A stretch of DNA of 6,469 nucleotides, from the NCBI GenBank assembly GCA_006226265.1, contig SBHH01000333.1:1-6469 (forward strand). The letters run 5' to 3'. The notes under the pieces are model-generated. The model worked only from the letters and a program-made list of their open reading frames with translations, did no database searches and was not told the DNA's origin. The position numbers and the translations under genes are program-made. How positions within the stretch are numbered: position 1 is the stretch's first letter; each line of letters starts with the position of its first letter. The stretch is from Alphaproteobacteria bacterium (GTDB taxonomy: Bacteria; Pseudomonadota; Alphaproteobacteria; Sneathiellales; Sneathiellaceae). Below, in pieces: positions 1 to 6,469 of the stretch.

Positions 1-3
1 TTA

Positions 4-18
4 TATAATTCAATTATA
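4..18. promoter_or_regulatory. AT-rich palindrome with TATAAT, likely part of the next gene's promoter
   Basis: Positions 4-18 form a perfect palindrome with 7-base arms (TATAATT, C, AATTATA). Its right half contains a consensus -10 hexamer TATAAT on the minus strand (13-18), and by symmetry there is another on the plus strand (4-9). Positions 1-40 are 33/40 A or T, in sharp contrast to the genes. No good -35 lies 16-18 bases upstream on the minus strand, so a promoter is inferred from the -10 and composition only. By conserved gene order the next gene is probably dnaE, but it is outside the window. Confidence 0.35.
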
Positions 19-44
19 GATTGCTTATTTCATTCAATCTCTGC

Positions 45-85
45 TTTTCTGCCAATCCGAGAGAACTTTGGAGGCAGGCAGAAAA
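45..85. repeat. 9-bp inverted repeat downstream of lolD
   Basis: TTTTCTGCC (45-53) and its exact complement GGCAGAAAA (77-85) flank a 23-base loop. It starts about 24 bases after the lolD stop in the direction of transcription. On neither strand is the stem followed by a run of T, so it is not a standard intrinsic terminator. It could be a 3'-end hairpin protecting the message, a processing site or an operator for the next gene. Confidence 0.5.
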
Positions 86-108
86 ACGGAACAAAATTAT
101 ATGGAGTC

Positions 109-789
109 CTATTCCTCGACGAGGCGGTGGTCACGGACATGGACAATGCGGTCCATGCGGCGGGCGAGGTCGTTGTTATGGGTCGCGACGAGGGCAGCGA
201 CTTTTTGGGCGCGAACGGCTTCCAGAAACTCCGCGAAAACAAGCTCCGCCGTTTCCTCATCCAGATTACCGGTCGGCTCGTCGGCGAGCAGAAGAGCCGG
301 AGAATTCGCAAGGGCGCGGGCGATGGCGACGCGCTGTTGCTCCCCCCCTGAAAGTTTCGCCGGCCGGTGCGAAAGCCGCCCTTCAAGCCCCATCCGGGAA
401 AGAAGCGCTGTTGCCTTCTTCTTCGCCTCGGATTTTGCGACACCCGCAATCAGGTTCGGCATCATGACATTTTCAAGCGCCGTGAATTCGGGCAGGAGAT
501 GATGGAACTGATAGACAAAGCCGATCTTTTCAAGGCGAATCTGCGTCCGGCGAGCATCGTTGGCCCGGCTGCAATCGACACCGGAAATGGTCACGGTCCC
601 GCCCGACGGAGGTTCCAGAAGACCAGCGATTTGCAAAAGCGTCGACTTGCCGGAACCGGACGGCCCGAGAAGCGCGACGATCTCGCCGGGTTTCAGGTCA
701 AGCGCTACCTGTTCCAGCACATGGAGTTCCTCCCTTCCCTGACGAAAGATGCGGCTGACACTTTCGAGTTTCAGCACCGCGTCACTCAT
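109..789 (-). CDS. lolD: Lipoprotein-releasing ABC transporter ATP-binding protein LolD
   Basis: A 226-residue cytoplasmic ATPase that powers the adjacent LolC/E permease. All ABC motifs are intact: Walker [10 protein letters not shown] (42-50), Q-loop Q94 in [18 protein letters not shown], signature [15 protein letters not shown] (146-160), Walker B LLLADEP (166-172) with catalytic E171, D-loop GNLD (174-177) and H-loop H204 in VATHN. The [17 protein letters not shown] segment after the Q-loop is characteristic of LolD and helps separate it from other members of the MacB/FtsE-like group. Length is normal for the family. The ATG overlaps the last 8 bases of the permease gene (ATGAGTGA), a spacing that suits balanced production of the subunits. 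A LolD identity is supported mainly by the neighbouring permease with its Hook region. The TAG stop is followed by 108 non-coding bases to the window edge. Confidence 0.95.
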   Translation of the reverse strand: MSDAVLKLESVSRIFRQGREELHVLEQVALDLKPGEIVALLGPSGSGKSTLLQIAGLLEPPSGGTVTISGVDCSRANDARRTQIRLEKIGFVYQFHHLLPEFTALENVMMPNLIAGVAKSEAKKKATALLSRMGLEGRLSHRPAKLSGGEQQRVAIARALANSPALLLADEPTGNLDEETAELVFAEFLEAVRAQKVAALVATHNNDLARRMDRIVHVRDHRLVEE

Positions 790-2026
790 AGCGAAGCGCC
801 TCCACCGGGTCGAGCCGTGCCGCCCGCCAGGACGGATAAATCGTCGCCAAAAGCGAAATGCCGAGCGCCATGATCACCACCGTCGCGACTTCCGATGGAT
901 CGACTTTAGCCGGAAGATGAGAAAGGAAGTAAATCTCGGCCGAGAAAAGCTCAACCCCCGTAATACTCTCGATCACCGATTTGATCCGGTCGATATTGGC
1001 GCAGAAGCTGAGGCCGAGCAGCACGCCAAACGCCGTGCCGACAACGCCTACACTCGCGCCCGCGATGAAGAAGACGCGCATGATCATGCCCCGCGTTGCC
1101 CCCATGGTACGCAAAATAGCGACATCCCGCCCCTTGTCCTTCACCAGCATGATCAGGCTGGAAATGATATTGAAAGCGGCGACAAGGATGATGAGGGTCA
1201 GGATCAGGAACATCACGTTCTTCTCCACCTCCAGCGCGTTGAAGAAGCTCCGCCTGGATTCCTGCCAGTCATAGATAAAGGCGCGAATATTCACCGCATT
1301 GATCACTTCGCGCCGGATCGAAAGCGCATGCTCCGGATCAGTCGCGAAGACATCGATTGCCGTGATCCCCTCCCCAAGATGGAAGTATTTCTGCGCGGCT
1401 TTAAGCGACATATAGATATAGCCGCTGTCGTATTCGAACATGCCCGTGTCGAACAGGGCATCGACGGTGAAGGTTTTCACGCGCGGAATGGTGCCGAAGG
1501 CGGTTGGCGTGCCTTCCGCCGAGATCAGTTTCACCTTATCGCCCGCTGAAACACCCAGCGTTCGCGCAAGCCGATAACCCAGAATAATCGAATTATTATC
1601 ATTGAAATGATCGAGAGAGCCATCGACGATATTGTCGGACAGCACCTTGATTCCGGCGAGCTGGTTCGGCGAGAGGCCGCGCACAAGCGCCCCGCTCGCC
1701 TTTTTGCCGGATGCCATCACCTGCCCTTCGACAAGCGGCGTCACGCGCACCACGTCCTTGACAGCGGCAAGGCGCGCGACAACATCGCCATAATTCACGA
1801 TGGGTTCGTCGGCAGGCGCGCGGATTTCATAATGCCCGTTAAGACCGAGAATGCGGTCGAGCAATTCGGCACGGAAACCGTTCATCACCGACATGACGAT
1901 GATCAGCGTCGCGACGCCAAGTCCGATCCCGAGAAAGGAGAAGGTTGCGATGACCGAGATGAACCCTTCCTGCCGACGGGCCCGCAGGTAACGCAACGCC
2001 ATCATCCATTCAAAGCGGGAAAACAC
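782..2026 (-). CDS. lolC: Lipoprotein-releasing ABC transporter permease (LolC/LolE type)
   Basis: A 414-residue inner-membrane permease that, with LolD, extracts outer-membrane lipoproteins and hands them to the periplasmic chaperone LolA. It has the MacB/FtsX-type layout: a cytoplasmic N-terminal helix ([18 protein letters not shown]), TM1 about 22-46, a large periplasmic domain about 50-265, then three C-terminal TMs about 270-296, 315-341 and 378-400. [16 protein letters not shown] (298-313) is the cytoplasmic coupling region contacting the ATPase, and the tail ends [17 protein letters not shown]. Residues about 172-187 ([16 protein letters not shown]) align by eye with the Hook hairpin by which E. 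coli LolC binds LolA. Only one permease precedes lolD, so it probably forms a homodimer like proteins named LolF. The GTG start (TAGTG junction with proS) has no clear ribosome binding site; the conserved N-terminus supports it over the later ATG pair at codons 8-9. Coupling to proS translation is likely. Confidence 0.93.
   Translation of the reverse strand: MFSRFEWMMALRYLRARRQEGFISVIATFSFLGIGLGVATLIIVMSVMNGFRAELLDRILGLNGHYEIRAPADEPIVNYGDVVARLAAVKDVVRVTPLVEGQVMASGKKASGALVRGLSPNQLAGIKVLSDNIVDGSLDHFNDNNSIILGYRLARTLGVSAGDKVKLISAEGTPTAFGTIPRVKTFTVDALFDTGMFEYDSGYIYMSLKAAQKYFHLGEGITAIDVFATDPEHALSIRREVINAVNIRAFIYDWQESRRSFFNALEVEKNVMFLILTLIILVAAFNIISSLIMLVKDKGRDVAILRTMGATRGMIMRVFFIAGASVGVVGTAFGVLLGLSFCANIDRIKSVIESITGVELFSAEIYFLSHLPAKVDPSEVATVVIMALGISLLATIYPSWRAARLDPVEALRYE
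799..804 (-). promoter_or_regulatory. Ribosome binding site of lolD inside the permease gene
   Basis: TGGAGG on the minus strand, 9 bases before the ATG at 789. It lies within the last codons of the permease gene, over the PVEAL coding stretch, and supports the start that gives the 8-base overlap between the two genes. Confidence 0.55.
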
Positions 2027-3345
2027 TAGCTGCGGCCCGCCAACAGGGTCAGAGCCTCCGATAACGCAACTTCCTGCTTCTCGCCGGTTGCCCGGTTTTT
2101 CACCTCGACCACGCCGGACTTCACGCCGCGCGGGCCGATGGTTGCCTGCCAGGGCAGGCCGATCAGGTCCATCTTGGCGAATTTCTCACCGGCCCGGCCC
2201 GCCGTGTCGTCGTAAAGCACCTCGACACCCGCTTCGGTCAGCTTGCCGTAAAAACTGTCACAAGCCGCATCGCATTCCGCATCGCCGCTCTTGAGGTTGA
2301 TAAGGCCAACCTTGAAGGGCGCCACGCTTTCGGGCCAGATGATGCCGTCATCATCATGGCTCGCCTCGATAATCCCGCCGACAAGGCGTGAAACCCCGAT
2401 GCCATAGGAGCCCATGGAAACGGTGACATCCTTGCCATCCGGTCCGGCGACGGTCGCCCCCATTGTCTTGGAATATTTATCACCGAAATGGAAAATATGG
2501 CCAACCTCGATCCCGCGGCGGGAAACGAGATCAGCTTCCGCGACATCGCAGGTTTCCGGGTTATGCATTTCATCCGCCGCGGCATAGAAGCTCGTCCATT
2601 CATCGACGATGGCCTGCAGGTCCTCCGGCGAGCAGTCGTTCCCTTCCGGCGTTTCGAGATCAAGCAGATTTTTGTGATAGAACACCTCGCTCTCGCCGGT
2701 ATCGGCAAGGACGATGAACTCATGCGAAAGATCGCCACCGATGGGGCCGGTTTCCGCCCGCAAGGGAATGGCTTTAAGGCCGAGCCGCGCGAAGGTCTTG
2801 AGATAGGCCACGAACATATTGTTATAGGCCGTCTTCGCGCCTTCATAATCGAGGTCGAAGGAATAGGCGTCCTTCATCAGGAATTCGCGGCCCCGCATGA
2901 TGCCGAAGCGCGGACGCACCTCATCGCGGAATTTCCACTGAATATGATAGAGATTGAGCGGCAGGTTCTTGTAGCTTCGCACATGAGAACGGAAGATGTC
3001 CGTCACCTGTTCCTCGTTCGTCGGGCCATAGAGCATGTCGCGTTCATGCCGGTCGACGATGCGCAGCATTTCCTTGCCGTAATCGTCATAGCGCCCGGAT
3101 TCGCGCCAGAGATCGGCGGGCTGCAGGGTCGGCATCAGGATTTCAAGCGCCCCTGCCCGGTTCTGTTCCTCCCGGACGATCCGCTCGATATTCTTGAGGA
3201 CCTTATGACCAAGCGGCAGCCAGCTATAGATGCCTGCGGAAGACTGCTGGATCATGCCTGCGCGTAGCATCAGCCGGTGCGATACGATCTGGGCCTCCTT
3301 GGGGTCTTCCTTCAAGGTGGGCAAAAAGTAACGGGACAAACGCAT
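2026..3345 (-). CDS. proS: Prolyl-tRNA synthetase, short form without a full editing domain
   Basis: A 439-residue class II aminoacyl-tRNA synthetase that charges tRNA-Pro with proline in the cytoplasm. The N-terminus [19 protein letters not shown] is typical, and motif 1 lies around 33-66. PTNEE (108-112) matches the proline-binding loop. Motif 2 is the FRDE...RPRFG...[11 protein letters not shown] region (139-163) with its ATP-binding arginines, and motif 3 is [16 protein letters not shown] (312-327). The anticodon-binding domain covers about 342-439. Long bacterial ProS proteins are about 570 residues and carry an editing insertion (INS) of about 180 residues between motifs 2 and 3; the whole interval here is about 149 residues, fitting the alphaproteobacterial mini-INS type. 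The ATG has GAGG 5 bases upstream (3351-3354). The TAG stop shares one base with the GTG start of the permease gene. Confidence 0.97.
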   Translation of the reverse strand: MRLSRYFLPTLKEDPKEAQIVSHRLMLRAGMIQQSSAGIYSWLPLGHKVLKNIERIVREEQNRAGALEILMPTLQPADLWRESGRYDDYGKEMLRIVDRHERDMLYGPTNEEQVTDIFRSHVRSYKNLPLNLYHIQWKFRDEVRPRFGIMRGREFLMKDAYSFDLDYEGAKTAYNNMFVAYLKTFARLGLKAIPLRAETGPIGGDLSHEFIVLADTGESEVFYHKNLLDLETPEGNDCSPEDLQAIVDEWTSFYAAADEMHNPETCDVAEADLVSRRGIEVGHIFHFGDKYSKTMGATVAGPDGKDVTVSMGSYGIGVSRLVGGIIEASHDDDGIIWPESVAPFKVGLINLKSGDAECDAACDSFYGKLTEAGVEVLYDDTAGRAGEKFAKMDLIGLPWQATIGPRGVKSGVVEVKNRATGEKQEVALSEALTLLAGRS

Positions 3346-3425
3346 GAGGGCCTCGGCAAGATAAAATCAATATTGGGTTTCAGGGCGCCGCCGCATCTCG
3401 CATTGGGCAGCAGTCTCTGTTCAGA

Positions 3426-3453
3426 CTTTTACCGGGTTTGCACCAGATTGCAA
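3426..3453 (-). promoter_or_regulatory. Weak candidate promoter for proS-lolC/E-lolD
   Basis: The 118-base gap between the exported protein gene and proS is the only sizeable break in the gene string. On the minus strand it holds TTGCAA (3448-3453), a 16-base spacer and TAAAAG (3426-3431), each matching 4 of 6 consensus positions. This is weak and could be chance. An inverted repeat TTGCA-N6-TGCAA (3438-3453) overlaps the putative -35 and spacer. No convincing intrinsic terminator precedes it, so read-through from upstream is also possible. Confidence 0.22.
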
Positions 3454-3463
3454 GGGCTTCGCC

Positions 3464-3883
3464 TTATTGAAAGCGTTTCCGGCATTCGACGGCGATGGCA
3501 TTTGCCGCCGGATCGGCCAATTCCTGACCGTTAAAGTAAAGCCGGTTAGAGGCAATGTCATATTCCACCGCCCCGATATAGACATCCGCATTTTTAAGTT
3601 TCGGATCAACATGCTTGATCAAGTCTTTAAGCGGCAAGGATAAATCAATCGTGATATGATCAGGCAGCTTGATCTGGCTCCCACCATCGAGGTCGGCGGG
3701 CGCGACCGGATTGCCGTCCACATCGACCCCCGGTTTATATTCCACACCCGGTTCCTCGACATATTTCATGATATTGGCGCAATCCTCCTGGCTCACCTCA
3801 AGGCGGGCCTCCTCGGCAAACGCGGGTATCGCGGGAAGCAGCGCCAAAGCGAAAAGGGGCAGTAACCGAATTGCGAGGATCAC
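3464..3883 (-). CDS. Small exported protein of unknown function with two cysteines
   Basis: A 139-residue protein that I cannot assign to a named family. Residues 1-23 form a classic Sec signal peptide: Arg at 6, a hydrophobic stretch about 7-18, and AFA before a likely cleavage after A23. There is no cysteine at the cleavage site, so it is not a lipoprotein. The mature part of about 116 residues should be periplasmic or secreted and has exactly two cysteines, C35 near its start and C134 near its end, which could form a disulfide joining the termini. The central block EYKPGVDVDGNPVAPADLDGG (48-68) is rich in Gly, Pro and Asp and looks like a conserved core; I have the impression of similar hypothetical proteins in other Alphaproteobacteria but cannot verify it. 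The later part (about 71-120) alternates short hydrophobic strands, suggesting a beta-rich fold. The start is GTG, preceded by AGGAGG with a tight 4-base spacer. Codon use resembles the neighbours, so recent transfer is not indicated. Confidence 0.8.
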   Translation of the reverse strand: MILAIRLLPLFALALLPAIPAFAEEARLEVSQEDCANIMKYVEEPGVEYKPGVDVDGNPVAPADLDGGSQIKLPDHITIDLSLPLKDLIKHVDPKLKNADVYIGAVEYDIASNRLYFNGQELADPAANAIAVECRKRFQ

Positions 3884-3887
3884 ATTG

Positions 3888-3893
3888 CCTCCT
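3888..3893 (-). promoter_or_regulatory. Strong ribosome binding site before a GTG start
   Basis: A full AGGAGG on the minus strand, starting inside the TGA stop of the DUF1467 gene (TGAGGAGG) and 4 bases before the GTG at 3883. The strength of the site and the lack of another nearby in-frame start support GTG. An ATG one base upstream (AATGTGA) is out of frame and meets a stop at once. Confidence 0.7.
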
Positions 3894-4153
3894 CAATAGT
3901 TCTGGAAATAGGCCCGGAGATCGAAAAACTGCATATAGAGCACCCACCAGACGATCCCGAATATTGCGGCGGCAATCAGCGTCGTCACGGCGAATTTTGT
4001 CCAGATACGCGGTTTGACGGGAGCGCTGTCCGCCGTTCCTGGCACCTGTTCTTCGCCAGATTCCGCGTGGGTCTTATTGCCCCAAGGGAGCACCATGAAC
4101 AGCACCAGAAACCAGGAAATGAAGAAAACGACAATGCCGCCTGCGAGGGTCAT
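3893..4153 (-). CDS. DUF1467 family small inner-membrane protein
   Basis: An 86-residue protein matching the DUF1467 family, whose function is unknown. Two hydrophobic segments, about residues 4-24 and 52-74, should span the inner membrane. The first ends in VLPWG (21-25), which is characteristic of the family, and the linker carries EEQVPGTADSAPVKPR, resembling the VPGTPASAP-type linker seen in homologues. The C-terminal tail (FFDLRAYFQNY) is short and aromatic. The ATG follows AGGAG with a 6-base spacer. It lies between mce and proS in many Alphaproteobacteria, and this neighbourhood supports the family assignment. The position gives no real clue to function. Family membership is confident; biochemical role is unknown. 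Confidence 0.88.
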   Translation of the reverse strand: MTLAGGIVVFFISWFLVLFMVLPWGNKTHAESGEEQVPGTADSAPVKPRIWTKFAVTTLIAAAIFGIVWWVLYMQFFDLRAYFQNY

Positions 4154-4159
4154 AACGCG

Positions 4160-4164
4160 CTCCT
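4160..4164 (-). promoter_or_regulatory. Ribosome binding site of the DUF1467 gene, overlapping the mce stop
   Basis: AGGAG on the minus strand, 6 bases before the ATG at 4153. The TAG stop of mce (4163-4165) forms its first bases (TAGGAG), so termination on mce and initiation on the next gene happen at the same place. Confidence 0.75.
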
Positions 4165-4567
4165 AAACCTGCTCCAACTCCACAAGCGTGCCGTTGAAGT
4201 CTTTGGGATGTAAAAACAATACGGGCTTCTTATGCGCCCCGATTTTCGGTTCCCCATCCCCGAGGACGCGCGCGCCTTGCGCCTTCAGATGATCGCGCGC
4301 GGCGATGATATCCTCTACCTCATAGCAGACATGATGCATGCCGCCGGAGGCGTTCTTGGCGAGAAAGGCTGCGATCGGCGATTTTTCCCCCAGAGGGTGC
4401 AACAGCTCGATCTTGGTGTTGTCGAGCTCGACAAAGACCACGGTCACGCCGTGATCGGGTTCGGCCTGCGGCTCGCTCACTTTCGCGCCGAGGGTATCCC
4501 GGTAAACGGCGGCGGCCGCTTCCAGATCGGGAACCGCGATGGCAACATGGTTTAATCGTCCAATCAT
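4163..4567 (-). CDS. mce: Methylmalonyl-CoA epimerase
   Basis: A 134-residue enzyme of the vicinal oxygen chelate (glyoxalase-like) fold. It interconverts the (R) and (S) forms of methylmalonyl-CoA, linking propionyl-CoA carboxylation to methylmalonyl-CoA mutase and succinyl-CoA. The start MIGRLNHVAIAVPDLE gives the first metal-ligand histidine (H7). The family blocks KIELLHPLGEKSPIA, GGMHHVCYEV (H78/H79), KIGAH, LFLHPKDFNGTLVELEQ (E130/E132) follow in order; the metal ligands in this fold are two His and a Glu plus one further residue. The sequence strongly resembles the animal mitochondrial enzyme as I recall it. I chose the ATG at 4567 because AAGGA lies 7 bases upstream and the protein then begins at the conserved block. 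An in-frame ATG at 4591 would add eight residues (MTTSKDVR), lacks a ribosome binding site and would overlap rnj. The mutase and carboxylase genes are not in the window. Confidence 0.96.
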   Translation of the reverse strand: MIGRLNHVAIAVPDLEAAAAVYRDTLGAKVSEPQAEPDHGVTVVFVELDNTKIELLHPLGEKSPIAAFLAKNASGGMHHVCYEVEDIIAARDHLKAQGARVLGDGEPKIGAHKKPVLFLHPKDFNGTLVELEQV

Positions 4568-4574
4568 TCTAACA

Positions 4575-4579
4575 TCCTT
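4575..4579 (-). promoter_or_regulatory. Ribosome binding site deciding the mce start
   Basis: AAGGA on the minus strand with a 7-base spacer to the ATG at 4567. Its first bases are part of the TAA stop of rnj (4578-4580), so a ribosome terminating on rnj stands directly on this site. The same bases contain an out-of-frame ATG (AAGGATG) that reads only a few codons. The site argues for the 4567 start over the in-frame ATG at 4591. Confidence 0.7.
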
Positions 4580-6257
4580 ACTCGTCGTCAATTCTGATTA
4601 CATAGATATCCGTCACCGGCCGTCGTCCGGCAATCCGCCGGAACACCTTGCGAACCGCGCCATAGGCCGATTGTTCCACCGCCGCATCATCCAGCCGCTC
4701 CGCTTTTGTCAGCGTCGCATGGCGCTCCCTGATTTCCCGGCACATCATTTCCTGCAGATCGGGAAAGAGGTCTTCGTCAATCACACCGCGCAGGCGGATC
4801 AGCGGATCTTCCGTAATTTGCCCCTTCTCGTTGACAATGACAACCCCGCTGATGGCCCCGTTAAAGACAAGGCGGCGGCGGGTGCTGAGGAAGTCCCCGT
4901 CAAGCGCCGTCAAGCCGCCCGCATCGACGGCAAGCCGGCCGGAAGGGACATCGCCCAGAATCTCCGGCTTTCCGGGGGCAAGCTTCAGAAGGTTACCGTT
5001 TGTGATTTCGATCGCTTCGGAAACACCCAGAGAGAGCGCGAGCTCGCAATGTGCGCGGATATGCCGCGCTTCCCCATGGACGGGAACGGCGATCTTGGGT
5101 TTCACGATGCCATACATGTCAGTGAGTTCAGCCCGCGCCGGATGGCCGGAAACATGTACAAACTCGTCCGCCTCGGTAATGACATTGATACCGTTTTCGG
5201 TAAGCTGGTTATGAAGGGCGAAAAGCGTCTTCTCGTTCCCCGGGATGACTTTCGATGAAAAGATCACCGTATCGCCGGGTGCAAGCTCGATATGCGCATG
5301 TTCGCCGCGCGCAATTCGGGCCATGGCGCCCCGCGCCTCCCCTTGACTACCGGTACAGAGAAGCAGCAGCTTGTCGCGCGGGATATGACCTGCATCCTTC
5401 TCATCAAGAAAAGGTGGCAAATCATTGAGATATCCAGATCTTTTGGCCGCCTCCGTCATCCGGTGGAGAGAGCGCCCGACCAGCACCACATGCCGGTCGT
5501 TCTTCTCGGCAATGCTCGCAATCGTCTTGAGCCGCGCGATGTTAGAGGCAAAGGTCGTCACGGCGACGCGGCCCTTCGGGATGCCCGCCAGCAACTCATT
5601 CAGGCTGTTCTGGACATCCAGTTCCGATCCCGACACACCTTCTTTGAAGACATTGGTGGAATCGCAGATCATGGCAAGAACGCCGTCCTCGGAGACTTTC
5701 TGCATTTTGGAAAGATTGCTCGCTGGTCCTACCACCGGGTCCGGATCGAGCTTCCAGTCGCCGCTATGCAGCACCCGGCCATAAGGCGTCGTGATCATTA
5801 GCGCCTGCATTTCCGGGATCGAATGGGTGAGATCGACGAAATCGATCTTGAACTCGCCCAGCGCCATGGAACTTCCGGGCGCAACGACATTCACCTCGAC
5901 CTCGTCTTCCAGCCCTTCCTCCGCGAGTTTGAGGGCAAGGATTTCTGCCGTGAAGGGGCTGGTATAAACGGGGCAGCGAAATTCCGGCCAAAGCCTTGCA
6001 ACCGCACCGACATGATCCTCATGCGCATGGGTAACGATAATGCCGATCAAATCCTCCCGCCGCTCGGCGATCCAGCGGGCGTCCGGAACGATGACATCGA
6101 TCCCGGGCGCCCGGTCATCGGCGAAGGAGATCCCGCAGTCGATCATCAACCATTTGCCGTTGCAGCAATAAAGGTTGAGATTCATACCGATCTCCCCGCT
6201 ACCGCCGAGGGGCAGGAATATCAGGGAATTATTGAAGTCTTTTTCAGAAAAAGTCAT
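4578..6257 (-). CDS. rnj: Ribonuclease J (metallo-beta-lactamase / beta-CASP RNase)
   Basis: A 559-residue protein, the usual length for RNase J, a cytoplasmic zinc-dependent endonuclease and 5'-to-3' exonuclease that matures rRNA and turns over mRNA. The N-terminal metallo-beta-lactamase core shows [13 protein letters not shown] (about 14-26), the zinc motif THAHEDH (76-82; H77, H79, D81, H82), then H145 in DLTHS and D167 in SGDWK. The beta-CASP domain follows with CDSTN (198-202), [10 protein letters not shown] (234-243), CTGSQGE (301-307) and HVSGHP (368-373). PVHGE (392-396) marks the return to the lactamase core, and about 440-559 is the C-terminal domain. All expected metal ligands are present, so it should be active. 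The ATG overlaps the coaX stop; no strong Shine-Dalgarno sequence is visible, so coupling to coaX translation is likely. The TAA stop leads straight into the mce ribosome binding site. The CC pair at 31-32 looks unusual for this stretch but is not at a metal site. Confidence 0.97.
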   Translation of the reverse strand: MTFSEKDFNNSLIFLPLGGSGEIGMNLNLYCCNGKWLMIDCGISFADDRAPGIDVIVPDARWIAERREDLIGIIVTHAHEDHVGAVARLWPEFRCPVYTSPFTAEILALKLAEEGLEDEVEVNVVAPGSSMALGEFKIDFVDLTHSIPEMQALMITTPYGRVLHSGDWKLDPDPVVGPASNLSKMQKVSEDGVLAMICDSTNVFKEGVSGSELDVQNSLNELLAGIPKGRVAVTTFASNIARLKTIASIAEKNDRHVVLVGRSLHRMTEAAKRSGYLNDLPPFLDEKDAGHIPRDKLLLLCTGSQGEARGAMARIARGEHAHIELAPGDTVIFSSKVIPGNEKTLFALHNQLTENGINVITEADEFVHVSGHPARAELTDMYGIVKPKIAVPVHGEARHIRAHCELALSLGVSEAIEITNGNLLKLAPGKPEILGDVPSGRLAVDAGGLTALDGDFLSTRRRLVFNGAISGVVIVNEKGQITEDPLIRLRGVIDEDLFPDLQEMMCREIRERHATLTKAERLDDAAVEQSAYGAVRKVFRRIAGRRPVTDIYVIRIDDE

Positions 6258-6469
6258 ACAGTTGTTCGTTCACTATTCTTGTAAAAAATCTCGACCAGCC
6301 CAATCAGAGTGAGATCGGGGCTAACGTGGTCGATAATATCGGTGCCCCGATCGAAAAGCGGAGCGAGACCGCCCGTGGCGACTACTTTAAGGTTCTGCCC
6401 AAGCTCGGCACGGATGCGAGCGATCAATCCTTCCACCATCGCGATATACCCCCAGTAAATGCCGGATTG
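6254..6469 (-). CDS. coaX: Type III pantothenate kinase, C-terminal part (cut by window edge)
   Basis: Only the last 71 codons are present; the gene enters from the right edge, so no start can be given. Type III pantothenate kinase phosphorylates pantothenate with ATP, the first step of coenzyme A synthesis, in the cytoplasm. The visible part begins [15 protein letters not shown], a block I recognise from CoaX proteins. It continues with VVATGGLA, a glycine-rich segment of the ASKHA (acetate/sugar kinase-Hsc70-actin) fold, and ends with [14 protein letters not shown], the usual CoaX C-terminal helix. The TGA stop overlaps the ATG of the RNase J gene (ATGA, 4 bases shared), so the two are probably co-transcribed and translationally coupled. 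CoaX next to rnj is a common alphaproteobacterial arrangement. The family call is firm, but the N-terminal catalytic Asp and P-loop-like region cannot be inspected here. Confidence 0.9.
   Translation of the reverse strand, partial: QSGIYWGYIAMVEGLIARIRAELGQNLKVVATGGLAPLFDRGTDIIDHVSPDLTLIGLVEIFYKNSERTTV

Noticed and set aside
104..108. GANTC site just after the lolD stop as a CcrM methylation control point
   Set aside because: GANTC sites also occur elsewhere in the window and a single one is not evidence of cell-cycle control.
749..1549. Long plus-strand open frame (266 codons) opposite the permease gene
   Set aside because: It runs antisense to a well-supported gene, and its translation is His/Arg/Asp-rich with no recognisable domain, as expected from the complementary strand of GC-biased codons.
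2488..3267. Plus-strand open frame (259 codons) opposite proS
   Set aside because: The minus strand here encodes all the ProS motifs; the antisense product matches nothing I recognise.
3412..3427. Inverted repeat AGTCT-N6-AGACT in the gap before proS
   Set aside because: A 5-base stem is expected by chance. The short T run after it is on the plus strand, where no gene is read.
3452..3465. Tiny hairpin (GGC-GAA-GCC on the minus strand) at the end of the exported protein gene as a terminator
   Set aside because: The stem is only 3 clean pairs plus a bulged extension and no T run follows on the transcribed strand, so a terminator is not supported.
4568..4591. Longer mce reading from the ATG at 4591
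   Set aside because: No ribosome binding site precedes it, it overlaps the rnj coding end, and the extra eight residues lie before the conserved N-terminal block.
4539..5258. Plus-strand open frame (239 codons) opposite rnj
   Set aside because: It is antisense to the intact RNase J gene, has low-complexity composition and no domain, and shows no sign of being an independent gene.
1..6469. A defence island, mobile element or biosynthetic system
   Set aside because: No transposase, integrase, terminal repeats, toxin-antitoxin pair, nuclease-helicase set or CRISPR repeats are visible; the genes are conserved core functions with uniform orientation.

Overview
The window looks like a chromosomal segment of an alphaproteobacterium of moderate to fairly high GC content. 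It is almost entirely filled with genes on the minus strand, so it reads from right to left. In transcription order it holds coaX (3' end only), rnj (RNase J), mce (methylmalonyl-CoA epimerase), a DUF1467 membrane protein, a small exported protein of unknown function, proS (prolyl-tRNA synthetase), a LolC/E-type permease and lolD. From general knowledge, coaX - rnj - mce - DUF1467 - proS - lolC/E - lolD, usually followed by dnaE, is a conserved alphaproteobacterial gene order. The proS form without a full editing insertion and the single lipoprotein-release permease point the same way. The genus cannot be fixed from this sequence.

Layout. Positions 6469-3464 hold five tightly packed genes (coaX end, rnj, mce, DUF1467, exported protein). 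Their junctions either overlap or have the stop codon built into the next gene's Shine-Dalgarno sequence. A 118-base gap (3346-3463) follows and is the only real break; it has a weak promoter candidate and an inverted repeat. Positions 3345-109 hold proS, lolC/E and lolD, which overlap by 1 and 8 bases. Positions 108-1 lie downstream of lolD and hold a 9-bp inverted repeat, then a very AT-rich stretch with a perfect TATAAT on the minus strand inside a 15-base palindrome. This is probably the control region of the next gene, outside the window.

The genes serve unrelated core functions. CoaX makes the first intermediate of CoA synthesis. RNase J processes and degrades RNA. Mce handles methylmalonyl-CoA in propionate metabolism. 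ProS charges tRNA-Pro. LolC/E with LolD extracts outer-membrane lipoproteins from the inner membrane and passes them to LolA. No mobile element, CRISPR array, tRNA, rRNA or defence system is visible. The least explained parts are the exported 139-residue protein and the inverted repeats in the two non-coding stretches. I found no convincing new multi-gene system.
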